A stretch of DNA of 6,185 bases, from NCBI GenBank assembly GCA_947463755.1, contig CANHUK010000105.1, forward strand, positions 1 through 6,185, read 5' to 3'. This stretch comes from Chitinophagaceae bacterium (lineage in GTDB: Bacteria > Bacteroidota > Bacteroidia > Chitinophagales > Chitinophagaceae). This document shows, piece after piece, positions 1-6,185 of this stretch (position 1 is the first letter of the stretch; each line of letters begins with the position of its first letter). The translations under genes were made by a program, and so were the position numbers. The notes below the pieces were generated by a model, which saw only the letters and a program-made list of their open reading frames with translations, ran no database searches and was not told where the DNA came from.

Positions 1-995
1 ACCGCTGCATCTTCGTGATCAATGAACTCCCCGACCTGCAAGCCCGCATTCAGGTGGCGCTGTTCAACATCCTGCAGGAAGGCGATATCCAGATCCGTGG
101 CTTCAAGCTACGAATGCCACTGGACATTCTTTTCGTGTTCACTGCAAACCCTGAAGACTATACCAACCGCGGCTCGATCGTCACGCCCCTGAAGGACCGG
201 ATCGAAAGCCAGATCCTCACCCACTACCCCAGATCCGTGGAGACGGCCCTGGCGATCACGGCACAGGAAGCTGCGCTGCATCCCGCCCAGCGAGACCGCA
301 TTGCCGTTCACGAACTGGTCCGCCGGCTCATTGAACAGGTATCCTTCGAAGCGCGGCAGAGCGAACTGGTCGACCAAAAGAGCGGCGTCTCCGCCAGGCT
401 GACCATCTCCGCCCTCGAAAACGCGGTCAGTGCTGCAGAACGCCGGGCGATCCTGAACGGAGAAACACAAACCCAGGTATGGATCGGCGACCTGTCGGGC
501 ATCATACCCTCTGTCACTGGAAAGATCGAACTGGTCTATGAAGGCGAACAGGAGGGTCCCTATCAGGTGTCTCTCAACCTGCTGGAAAGATCCATCCGAA
601 CCGTCTTCTCCCGCTACTTTCCCAGTCCCGACAGCTTCAAAAAACGCCGGGGCAAAGATGCCGGCACCGCTGAAAACCCCTTCCGCAGCGTCATCGGTTG
701 GTTCGACAAAGGCAACCATGTCGACCTGTCCTTTTCGTTGAGTGATGAAGCCCGCCGGCTGGAACTATGGAAGGTGGATGGTCTCCACGCCCTGGTGAAG
801 GCACAGCATCCGAAGGCAGATCCCGAAGAGCAGATGCTCCTGATGGAATTTGTCCTGCACGGGCTGGCCTCCTACTCACTGATCAGTAAGAAGACCCTGG
901 ATCGCCGGATCGAATTCCGCGACCTGATGGGTTCCATGCTCGACCTCAAAGGAGACGAGGGAGAAGCAGAAACAGAGGAAGATGACGACCAGTGA
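1..995 (+). CDS. Magnesium-chelatase subunit I-like AAA+ ATPase (5' partial)
   Basis: The first complete codon is at position 3 and the gene is cut by the left edge; 330 codons remain before the TGA at 993-995. The fragment opens inside the Walker B strand (CIFVINELPDL, in-window residues 2-12). A sensor-1 segment follows (TANPEDYTNRG, Asn at 49), then PLKDRI (62-67), where the arginine finger of ChlI/BchI proteins lies. The Walker A loop must be upstream of the window. A lid domain and a family-typical stretch (VTGKIELVYEGEQEG, about residues 168-182) come next, and the protein ends in a very acidic tail (EGEAETEEDDDQ). This is the free-standing ChlI-like branch often annotated as 'magnesium chelatase' in organisms that make no chlorophyll. 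True Mg insertion is unlikely and the substrate is unknown. The GTG at 15 is an internal Val codon. The next gene is convergent, so no VWA-domain partner lies immediately downstream. The family assignment is firm; the role is open. Confidence 0.88.
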   Translation, partial: RCIFVINELPDLQARIQVALFNILQEGDIQIRGFKLRMPLDILFVFTANPEDYTNRGSIVTPLKDRIESQILTHYPRSVETALAITAQEAALHPAQRDRIAVHELVRRLIEQVSFEARQSELVDQKSGVSARLTISALENAVSAAERRAILNGETQTQVWIGDLSGIIPSVTGKIELVYEGEQEGPYQVSLNLLERSIRTVFSRYFPSPDSFKKRRGKDAGTAENPFRSVIGWFDKGNHVDLSFSLSDEARRLELWKVDGLHALVKAQHPKADPEEQMLLMEFVLHGLASYSLISKKTLDRRIEFRDLMGSMLDLKGDEGEAETEEDDDQ

Positions 996-1012
996 TTGAA
1001 GATCTTTCACTG
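990..1012. repeat. Inverted repeat between convergent gene ends
   Basis: CAGTGA (990-995) is repeated inverted as TCACTG (1007-1012) around an 11-base loop that itself contains the palindrome AAGATCTT (999-1006). The left arm holds the TGA stop of the ChlI-like gene, and the right arm holds the complement of the TGA stop of the SDR-like gene. It could form a weak hairpin in either transcript and might act as a bidirectional 3' end. The stem is only 6 bp and is not GC-rich. No T-run follows on either strand, so a classical intrinsic terminator is not supported. Confidence 0.3.
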
Positions 1013-1687
1013 ATCTGCTGACCGGGAAAGCCTGATCATGTCGTCGTATTCGTAAATGAATAGACCCGGAGCCGGGGCTTTGACTGCCCGGATCATTGCC
1101 CGTGCCACGTCGGAGGCGTCGATGCCCCGGTAACGGCTTAGCTTCCCCCTGAGCAGGGGATTGATCGCGGGCATCAGCCATTGAGCGACACGCTCGGCAG
1201 GCCTTCGTTCCTTACGTTGACCCATAAGCAGGGAAGGCCGCACGATGATCGTTCGGGGTACGCCCTGCTCCGCCACTGTTTCTTCCGTGACACCCTTGAG
1301 CTTGATGTAAAAATTATAGGCATTGTCTGGATCCGCGCCTACGGCGGATACCAGTGCATAGGATGCTACACCCTCTGTCGCTGCAAGTTTCGCGGCATTG
1401 ACCGGGATATCGAAATCTATGGTGCGATAGAGATCGCGGTCACCGCGGACCCGGCGCATGGTGGTGCCGATCGCTACGAAAACAACCCGGGCTCCTTTGA
1501 TGGCCTGTTGAAGTGCCCCCATATCGGACATGTCGATCACATGTTCCTCCAGCCGCGAATGTGTGAGGCCGGTGGAGCGGCGGCCCACTACCCGGATCAG
1601 GTCATAATCCGTGTCATCCAGCAGCAGCTTGAGCAGCGCTCCGCCCACCATCCCGGTGGCACCCAGTAGTACAGCGATCTTTTGCAT
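1007..1687 (-). CDS. Atypical SDR / TIP30 (HTATIP2)-like NAD(P)-binding oxidoreductase
   Basis: This 226-residue protein has an N-terminal Rossmann nucleotide-binding loop, LLGATGMVGG (residues 7-16), with the GxxGxxG spacing of atypical/extended SDRs. Ser114 (in LVSAVGAD), Tyr127 and Lys131 (YIKLK) match the Ser-Tyr-xxx-Lys catalytic set. The following RPSLLMGQRKERRP segment (150-163) resembles the RPG...R.E.RP region of TIP30/HTATIP2 and its bacterial relatives. No signal peptide or membrane segment is evident, so it is probably cytosolic; the substrate is unknown. I chose the ATG at 1687 because the Rossmann strand begins right after it. A TTG at 1708 would add seven residues and has no better ribosome site. 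The context upstream of the ATG is A-rich without a Shine-Dalgarno site, as is common in Bacteroidota. It lies 35 bases behind priA on the same strand and is probably the last gene of that transcript. The family is well supported; a specific enzymatic role is not. Confidence 0.87.
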   Translation of the reverse strand: MQKIAVLLGATGMVGGALLKLLLDDTDYDLIRVVGRRSTGLTHSRLEEHVIDMSDMGALQQAIKGARVVFVAIGTTMRRVRGDRDLYRTIDFDIPVNAAKLAATEGVASYALVSAVGADPDNAYNFYIKLKGVTEETVAEQGVPRTIIVRPSLLMGQRKERRPAERVAQWLMPAINPLLRGKLSRYRGIDASDVARAMIRAVKAPAPGLFIYEYDDMIRLSRSADQ

Positions 1688-1722
1688 ATTGATATTTGGT
1701 TGTTTCAAGCTTGGTGGACGCC

Positions 1723-4167
1723 TTACACGGGGTCAGCGTCGGTATCGATGATCACGGAACGCAGGACGCGGTCGTTTCCGATGATGGCGAACTGCTGGGC
1801 CAGCAGGTGCCGGGCCCGACGGATCAGGGTCCCGTCCTTCGGAAGTTTCAGCATGAGCTCCGTCAGATACATCTGACGCACCCGATTGACGACCGGTTCT
1901 GCCGGGCCGATAATATAAGGTCCCAGTTCCCTGGCCAGGTTACCGGCAAACAGCCTGGCCGCCGCCTCGGTCCTGTCCTTGTACTTGTGTCTGAAGGTCA
2001 ACAGGATGATGCGATAGAAGGGCGGATAGTGGAATCGCTTGCGTCCCTCGAGTTCGAAGGCGAAAAAGCCTTCATAATCGTGACGCGTCACAAAATCCAG
2101 GATCGGATGTCCCGGTTGTGCGGTCTGGATCATGACACGCCCCCGACTGCCCTTTCGGCCTGCCCGGCCACTCACCTGCTCCATCAGTTGAAAGGCCCGC
2201 TCATTCACCCTGAAATCTGCGAAACTCAGCAATCCGTCAGCGTCCAGAATGCCGACCAGTCCCACATGGTCGAAATCCAGCCCCTTCACGACCATCTGTG
2301 TGCCGACGAGGATGTCCAGTTGTTGCTGTTCGAAGTGCTGCACGATCTGGTCATGCGCCGTCTTTCCGCGTACGCTGTCGACGTCCATGCGGGCAACCCT
2401 TGCCTCCGGCAGGAGTTGCTGCAATTCTTCCTCGATGCGTTCGGTGCCAAAATTGCGTTCCTGCCAGTTGGCGCTGCCGCAGGCCGGACAAATCAGCGGC
2501 CGTGGATAGGTGGTCCCGCAGTAATGGCATTGCAGCCGGTGCAGCAGCTTGTGATAGGTCAGGGTCACATCACAATGGTCGCAGTGCGGTATGAAATTAC
2601 AGGTACCGCAGAGCATGTATGGGGCATATCCCCTCCGGTTTTGAAACAGGATGGCCTGCTTTCCGGCCGCCATCGTCTCCTGAAGGGCCGTCTGCAAGGC
2701 CGGGGAAATGATGACGCGACCTGTACCGCCTCTCTGCACCGCGCGCGTGTCAACGATTTCGATGGAGGGCATCTCCATGCCACCGAACCTCTCCTTCATC
2801 GTCACCAGTCCGTACTTTCCGGAAATGGCGTTCTGATAGGATTCCACGGAAGGCGTAGCGCTGCCGAGCAGTGTCTTCGCCCCCACCCGGGAGGCGAAGA
2901 AGATGGCCGCATCCCGTGCATTGTAACGCGGCGCCGGATCCTGTTGCTTGTAGGACCCGTCGTGTTCCTCATCTACGATGACCAGACCAAGGTCGGAAAA
3001 GGGCAGGAAGAGGGCGGAACGGGCTCCGAGAACGATGCGGGCTTCTCCGGTGCGGACCCGGTTCCATATCTCTACCCGTTCGTTGGGATTGAATTTTGAA
3101 TGATAGACGGAAATATATCCCCCGAAATGGTGCTGCAGCCGGCGGATGGCCTGTGCTGTCAGAGCGATCTCAGGGAGGAGATAGAGTACCTGTCCGCCTT
3201 TTCGGAGTTGTTCCTCGATCAGGCGGACGTACACCTGAGTCTTTCCGCTGGAGGTTACTCCGTGCAGGAGACATACGGGTTTTCGGGAGAATTGGTCCCT
3301 GATGGCTGCCAGCGCCTGCTCCTGAACCGGGGAGAGGGTGAAATCGATGCGGACCTCCTGAGGGAGATGTAGGATGCGATCGACGGAGCGCTTCTCAGCG
3401 ATCAGTATGCCCTTGGATTCCAGGGCCTTGAGCTGGGCGGAGCTGGCGCCGGATTTCTTCAGGAGTTCCGATTGTTTGACCTCACCCTCTGTCTTTTGCA
3501 GGTGCAAAAAGGCCAGCAACAACTCCATCTGCCGTTCGGCCTTCGACCCCCACCCGTCGAGCAGGGCCGCAAGGCGTTCCTCGGCCAGATAGTCGGGATG
3601 CAGGCGTACAAAGGTGTCGCGCTTTGGAACATAGCGTTCCTTGAGGGACTCCCAGGCATGGCAGACCTTTTTTTCGATGAGCCGCTTGACCACGGGCAGC
3701 ACATGGGAGATGTCCAGGATCGACTGGACCTCTTCCAGCTTCAGCTCCTTGCGGAGCAGGAGACCTTCGGCGACGAGGTATTCGTTATCATCCAGCTGAG
3801 AGAAATCATCTCCGTAATCCTCGTTGAAGACCAGGGTGGTTTCGCTGTTCAGTTTGAAATGCGTGGGCAGGGCCGCCGCCATCACCTCTCCTTCGCTGCA
3901 GAGATAATAGGAGGAGATCCACTGCCAGAGCTGCAACTGGGGATCGAAGATCACCGGTTCTCCATCCAGCACGTTCAGGATCGGCTTGGGATCGAATGCC
4001 GCCGGCTTATCCGGAAATACGGATTTCACGATGCCCGCATAGCGTTTCTTCTGGCCAAAACTCACCTCCACCCGGATGCCTGGAGACACCATGGACAGCA
4101 TCTCTGCGGGGATGGCATAAGTGAAGGTCTTGGGAACCGCCAGCGGTATGATGATCTCTGCGTACAT
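1723..4167 (-). CDS. priA: Primosomal protein N' (PriA), replication-restart helicase
   Basis: PriA recognises stalled or repaired forks and D-loops, unwinds the lagging arm 3' to 5', and starts reloading of the replicative helicase. The 814-residue protein appears complete. It has an N-terminal 3'-DNA-binding domain (about 1-100), then linker and winged-helix regions (to about 270). The first helicase lobe carries Walker A GVTSSGKT (303-310), the Walker B box DEEH (399-402), an aromatic-rich loop with PAPRYNARD (411-419) and motif III SATPS (436-440). The zinc module has all eight cysteines, in four pairs at 520/523, 529/532, 547/550 and 560/563. The second lobe has GTQMVVKGLDFD (622-633) and QVSGRAGR (664-671), followed by a C-terminal domain. 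All key residues are present, so it should be an active ATPase. It is longer than E. coli PriA (732 residues), with the difference mainly in the N-terminal third. The ATG at 4167 follows the plsC stop by 7 bases. Confidence 0.98.
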   Translation of the reverse strand: MYAEIIIPLAVPKTFTYAIPAEMLSMVSPGIRVEVSFGQKKRYAGIVKSVFPDKPAAFDPKPILNVLDGEPVIFDPQLQLWQWISSYYLCSEGEVMAAALPTHFKLNSETTLVFNEDYGDDFSQLDDNEYLVAEGLLLRKELKLEEVQSILDISHVLPVVKRLIEKKVCHAWESLKERYVPKRDTFVRLHPDYLAEERLAALLDGWGSKAERQMELLLAFLHLQKTEGEVKQSELLKKSGASSAQLKALESKGILIAEKRSVDRILHLPQEVRIDFTLSPVQEQALAAIRDQFSRKPVCLLHGVTSSGKTQVYVRLIEEQLRKGGQVLYLLPEIALTAQAIRRLQHHFGGYISVYHSKFNPNERVEIWNRVRTGEARIVLGARSALFLPFSDLGLVIVDEEHDGSYKQQDPAPRYNARDAAIFFASRVGAKTLLGSATPSVESYQNAISGKYGLVTMKERFGGMEMPSIEIVDTRAVQRGGTGRVIISPALQTALQETMAAGKQAILFQNRRGYAPYMLCGTCNFIPHCDHCDVTLTYHKLLHRLQCHYCGTTYPRPLICPACGSANWQERNFGTERIEEELQQLLPEARVARMDVDSVRGKTAHDQIVQHFEQQQLDILVGTQMVVKGLDFDHVGLVGILDADGLLSFADFRVNERAFQLMEQVSGRAGRKGSRGRVMIQTAQPGHPILDFVTRHDYEGFFAFELEGRKRFHYPPFYRIILLTFRHKYKDRTEAAARLFAGNLARELGPYIIGPAEPVVNRVRQMYLTELMLKLPKDGTLIRRARHLLAQQFAIIGNDRVLRSVIIDTDADPV

Positions 4168-4174
4168 GCCGGTT

Positions 4175-4936
4175 TCATCCTTTTTGCTGCGCGGTGGTCA
4201 GCGTCTTTTCCATCATGGCGTACACCCTTTGTTTGAGGGTTTCCATATCATCCAGCGTGAGCCCCTCCACCGGTACGGGCTCCATGAATACCGAGCGGGA
4301 GGGCCCGGGGGTCAGGGAGAAGAAATGGCGGTGATGCATTCTGTCCCAGGCATCCAGCAGAACGACCGGCAGGATGGGTGTTTGTGTTTCTATCGCGATC
4401 CGGAAGGCGCCGTTGTAGAAGGATTTAAGCGGTTGGTCCGTTTCGTTGAAAGTGCCTTCGGGAAAGATCAGGATCGAGATGCCGTGGTCCAGGGCCCGAC
4501 GAAGGTCCACCAGGCTGCGGGCCCTGTCTTCCTTGTTGCCGCGGTCGACCATGATCACGAACACGCGGTAGATCCATCCGAATACGGGGATTCGCTTTAG
4601 GTCGTGCCTGCCCAGGGCCCGGAACGGTTGTCGGATGGACTCTACGGCAATGGCCGCATCGAGATAAGAAATGTGGTTGAGGACAAAAATGTATTGTCGA
4701 CCCGGATCCGGTCGATATTGGTAGATATTCCGGTGTCGGATACCGACCATCCGGAACCAGACGGCCGACCACACCCTGAGTCCGTGCAGGATCAGGTTTC
4801 CGCCCCTCAGTGGTCCCATCAGGGCAGCCAGCATGACAAACGGAAATACCAGCACCATCATGGCCAGGAAGATCAATAGTGCGTAGAGTGTGTATGCCAC
4901 GCGTAGCGGGATGCGCAGGAAGCCGGGAATGTTCAC
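4175..4936 (-). CDS. plsC: 1-acyl-sn-glycerol-3-phosphate acyltransferase family protein (PlsC-like)
   Basis: This protein probably acylates lysophosphatidic acid at sn-2 to give phosphatidic acid, at the inner membrane. With the chosen start it has 253 residues, typical of the family. A hydrophobic segment (about 17-40) anchors the N-terminus. Motif I is NHISYLD (HX4D, His88 and Asp93), motif II lies around GWIYRVFVIMVDRG with Arg132, motif III is FPEGTF (158-163) and motif IV is ILPVV with Pro190. All catalytic motifs are intact. The start is a GTG at 4936. The frame stays open far upstream, but that part is antisense to mtaB. A TTG at 4957 is less likely because it lies within the -7 promoter element at 4955-4962. 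The ATGs near residues 26-27 would cut the membrane anchor. It heads the probable plsC-priA-SDR transcript. Some family members acylate other lysolipids, including ornithine lipids, so the exact substrate is inferred. Confidence 0.93.
   Translation of the reverse strand: MNIPGFLRIPLRVAYTLYALLIFLAMMVLVFPFVMLAALMGPLRGGNLILHGLRVWSAVWFRMVGIRHRNIYQYRPDPGRQYIFVLNHISYLDAAIAVESIRQPFRALGRHDLKRIPVFGWIYRVFVIMVDRGNKEDRARSLVDLRRALDHGISILIFPEGTFNETDQPLKSFYNGAFRIAIETQTPILPVVLLDAWDRMHHRHFFSLTPGPSRSVFMEPVPVEGLTLDDMETLKQRVYAMMEKTLTTAQQKG
4178..4185 (-). promoter_or_regulatory. Possible ribosome binding site for priA inside the plsC 3' end
   Basis: Read on the minus strand, AAAAAGGA occupies the last codons of plsC, directly before its TGA, and ends 10 bases before the priA ATG. 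The AAGGA core matches the anti-Shine-Dalgarno sequence, but the spacing is on the long side. Its place inside the upstream gene fits translational coupling of plsC and priA. In Bacteroidota such motifs contribute little, and the A-rich context may matter more. Confidence 0.35.
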
Positions 4937-4954
4937 AATGTGGATTTGGGTCGT

Positions 4955-4962
4955 CAAAGATA
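4955..4962 (-). promoter_or_regulatory. Bacteroidota -7 promoter element for plsC-priA-SDR
   Basis: On the minus strand this reads TATCTTTG, an exact match to the Bacteroidota primary-sigma -7 consensus TAnnTTTG. Transcription would start about 4-7 bases downstream, near 4948-4951, leaving a leader of roughly 12-15 bases before the GTG at 4936. No convincing TTTG-type -33 element is seen 19-21 bases upstream; the nearest T-containing sequence is GATTCC around 4983-4988. The call rests on the motif and its position. Confidence 0.6.
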
Positions 4963-4991
4963 CATCTTCCCCGCGGCTGCGTGGAATCGGG

Positions 4992-5002
4992 ATCGGTCCG
5001 AT
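4992..5002. repeat. Short palindrome between the divergent promoters
   Basis: ATCGG (4992-4996) and CCGAT (4998-5002) form a perfect inverted repeat around a single T. A further direct copy of ATCGG lies at 4986-4990. The palindrome sits just upstream of the expected -33 region of the plsC promoter and about 28 bases upstream of the mtaB -7 element, so it could be a small operator. Five-base arms are common by chance, so this is weak. Confidence 0.2.
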
Positions 5003-5029
5003 ATCATCTAGAAAACGATACGAAAGAAG

Positions 5030-5037
5030 TAACTTTG
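5030..5037 (+). promoter_or_regulatory. Bacteroidota -7 promoter element for mtaB
   Basis: The sequence reads TAACTTTG, an exact match to TAnnTTTG. It ends 7 bases before the mtaB ATG at 5045, so the predicted transcription start (about 5041-5044) is within a few bases of the start codon. That implies a leaderless or nearly leaderless mRNA. There is no clear TTG-type -33 element about 20 bases upstream. Confidence 0.6.
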
Positions 5038-5044
5038 CCGCGTC

Positions 5045-6185
5045 ATGCCAGAAGCCAGAACCGTCGCCTTCCACACCCTGGGCTGCAAGCTCAACTTTTC
5101 CGAGACCTCGGCCCTGTCGCGGTTGCTCGGACAGGAGGGTTTCGAACAGCGTCCATTCGAAGAAGCGGCGGATGTTTATGTGATCAATACCTGTTCGGTG
5201 ACCGAGAATGCCGACCGGGAATGTCGTCAGCTGGTGCGCCGCATCCAGCGTCGGACGCCGGATGCATTCGTAGTGATCACCGGCTGCTACGCGCAGCTCA
5301 AACCGGCAGAGATCGCGTCGATCCCGGGGGTGGACCTTGTACTCGGGGCGGCGGAGAAATTCAACATCGCCACCCATCTGCGCGATCTGACCCGTGGGGA
5401 TTCTGCCCGGATCTGCAGTTGCGACATCGGCGAAGTTGCAGACTTCAACGCGTCCTTTTCGGTAGACGACCGCACACGCACCTTCCTCAAGGTGCAGGAT
5501 GGCTGCGATTATACCTGCGCCTTCTGCACCATACCCATGGCCCGCGGACGGAGCCGGAGCGACTCCATCGCCAATGTGGTCCGACAAGCGGAGCAGCTGG
5601 CGGATAAGGGTGTCCGGGAGATCGTGCTGACCGGCGTCAACCTGGGTGATTTCGGCCGGCGGCAGCCGGGATCGGAGACAACGGAAGAGGATTTCCTTGG
5701 GCTGTGCCAAGCCCTCGACCGGGTGGAAGGCATCGACAGATTCCGGATCTCCTCGATCGAACCCAACCTGCTGAATCCTGAGATCATCGAACTCGTAGCG
5801 GCCAGCCGGAGGTTCATGCCCCATTTTCACATCCCGCTGCAAAGCGGGAGCGACCGGATCCTCGGGCTCATGCGTCGCAGATACCGCCGGGCACTCTACG
5901 CCGAGAGGATCACACATATTCGATCTGTCATGCCCCATGCCGGCATCGGCGTGGACGTGATCACCGGTTTCCCTTCGGAATCAGATGAAGATTTCAGGGA
6001 GACCTTCGATTTCCTGCACGACATGGACGTCAGCTACCTGCACGTATTCACCTATTCCGAACGGGATGACACGAAAGCGCTGGAGATCCGGCCCGTTGTG
6101 CCGATGCAGGTGCGCCAGGAAAGAACAAAAATCCTGCGCAACCTCTCCTTCATGAAGCTGCGTCATTTCACAGAAAGGCATGCCG
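5045..6185 (+). CDS. mtaB: tRNA (N6-threonylcarbamoyladenosine(37)-C2)-methylthiotransferase MtaB (3' partial)
   Basis: MtaB converts t6A37 to ms2t6A37 in tRNAs that read ANN codons. It uses two 4Fe-4S clusters and S-adenosylmethionine. The 380 codons present have no stop and run off the right edge. The N-terminal UPF0004 domain has its three cluster cysteines at 14 (LGCKLN), 50 (NTCSVT) and 81 (GCYAQ). The radical SAM signature CDYTCAFC gives Cys154, Cys158 and Cys161. Further core motifs are LTGVNLGDFG (195-204), SSIEPN (236-241), FHIPLQSGSD (261-270) and GVDVITGFP (302-310). LGCKLN and the GVNLG segment favour MtaB over MiaB or RimO. The C-terminal TRAM domain lies mostly or wholly outside the window. 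The ATG at 5045 is the only plausible start: an in-frame TAA sits at 5030-5032 with no other start codon between. It is divergent from plsC, with 108 bases between the start codons. Confidence 0.95.
   Translation, partial: MPEARTVAFHTLGCKLNFSETSALSRLLGQEGFEQRPFEEAADVYVINTCSVTENADRECRQLVRRIQRRTPDAFVVITGCYAQLKPAEIASIPGVDLVLGAAEKFNIATHLRDLTRGDSARICSCDIGEVADFNASFSVDDRTRTFLKVQDGCDYTCAFCTIPMARGRSRSDSIANVVRQAEQLADKGVREIVLTGVNLGDFGRRQPGSETTEEDFLGLCQALDRVEGIDRFRISSIEPNLLNPEIIELVAASRRFMPHFHIPLQSGSDRILGLMRRRYRRALYAERITHIRSVMPHAGIGVDVITGFPSESDEDFRETFDFLHDMDVSYLHVFTYSERDDTKALEIRPVVPMQVRQERTKILRNLSFMKLRHFTERHA

Noticed and set aside
108..719. Minus-strand open frame of 203 codons opposite the ChlI-like gene
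   Set aside because: It is a shadow of a recognisable AAA+ coding frame, with no motif of its own.
1181..1669. Plus-strand open frame of 162 codons opposite the SDR-like gene
   Set aside because: It is antisense to a gene with an intact Rossmann loop and Ser-Tyr-Lys set, and no domain is recognisable in the shadow.
1688..1722. A separate promoter for the SDR-like gene in the 35-base gap after priA
   Set aside because: No TAnnTTTG element is present on the minus strand in the gap; the gap is simply A-rich before the start codon.
1696..3099. Long plus-strand open frame of 467 codons opposite the 3' half of priA
   Set aside because: It is fully antisense to a well-conserved helicase with every motif intact. 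The translation shows no recognisable domain, and long shadow frames are common in GC-rich coding DNA with few stops in the opposite frame.
3472..4236. Plus-strand open frame of 254 codons opposite the N-terminal part of priA
   Set aside because: It is antisense to priA and runs into the plsC end, with no recognisable motif and no promoter-like sequence upstream.
4879..5607. Plus-strand open frame of 242 codons overlapping mtaB in another frame
   Set aside because: It is a shifted frame over the mtaB N-terminal half. The mtaB frame carries all six cluster cysteines, while this one has only composition-driven runs of Arg, Gly and Pro.
1..6185. Mobile element, CRISPR array, tRNA, toxin-antitoxin or defence system
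   Set aside because: I saw no terminal inverted repeats, transposase motifs, spaced direct repeats or cloverleaf-like sequence. The DNA is almost entirely covered by five housekeeping-type genes.

Overview
This 6.2 kb window looks like ordinary housekeeping chromosome from a member of the Bacteroidota. I see no mobile element, CRISPR array, tRNA or rRNA, and I did not find a new biological system. Three things point to the phylum: two copies of the characteristic -7 promoter element TAnnTTTG at the right places in the one real intergenic region, A-rich start-codon contexts with weak or absent Shine-Dalgarno sites, and the overall character of the PriA and ChlI-like proteins. Base composition by eye on a few lines is in the mid to upper fifties percent GC, which is high for the phylum. 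I cannot place it more finely.

Layout: (1) Positions 1-995, plus strand, hold the C-terminal two thirds or so of a magnesium-chelatase-subunit-I-like AAA+ ATPase, cut by the left edge. (2) It converges, with an 11-base gap, on a three-gene minus-strand cluster that reads from right to left: plsC (start about 4936), priA (4167-1723) and an atypical SDR/TIP30-like NAD(P)-binding protein (1687-1007). The gaps are 7 and 35 bases, so one transcript is likely. (3) A 108-base divergent intergenic region (4937-5044) carries one outward-facing -7 element for each side. (4) mtaB, the tRNA t6A37 methylthiotransferase, runs plus strand from 5045 and is cut by the right edge before its TRAM domain.

How the genes relate: PlsC makes phosphatidic acid for membrane lipid synthesis, PriA restarts collapsed replication forks, the SDR-like protein has an unknown substrate, and MtaB modifies tRNA next to the anticodon. 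They do not form one pathway. The minus-strand group looks like a housekeeping operon joined by co-transcription rather than by function. The most useful observations are about gene starts: the promoter elements support a GTG start for plsC and a leaderless or nearly leaderless mtaB mRNA. They also show that a long open frame continuing from plsC antisense through mtaB is not a real N-terminal extension.
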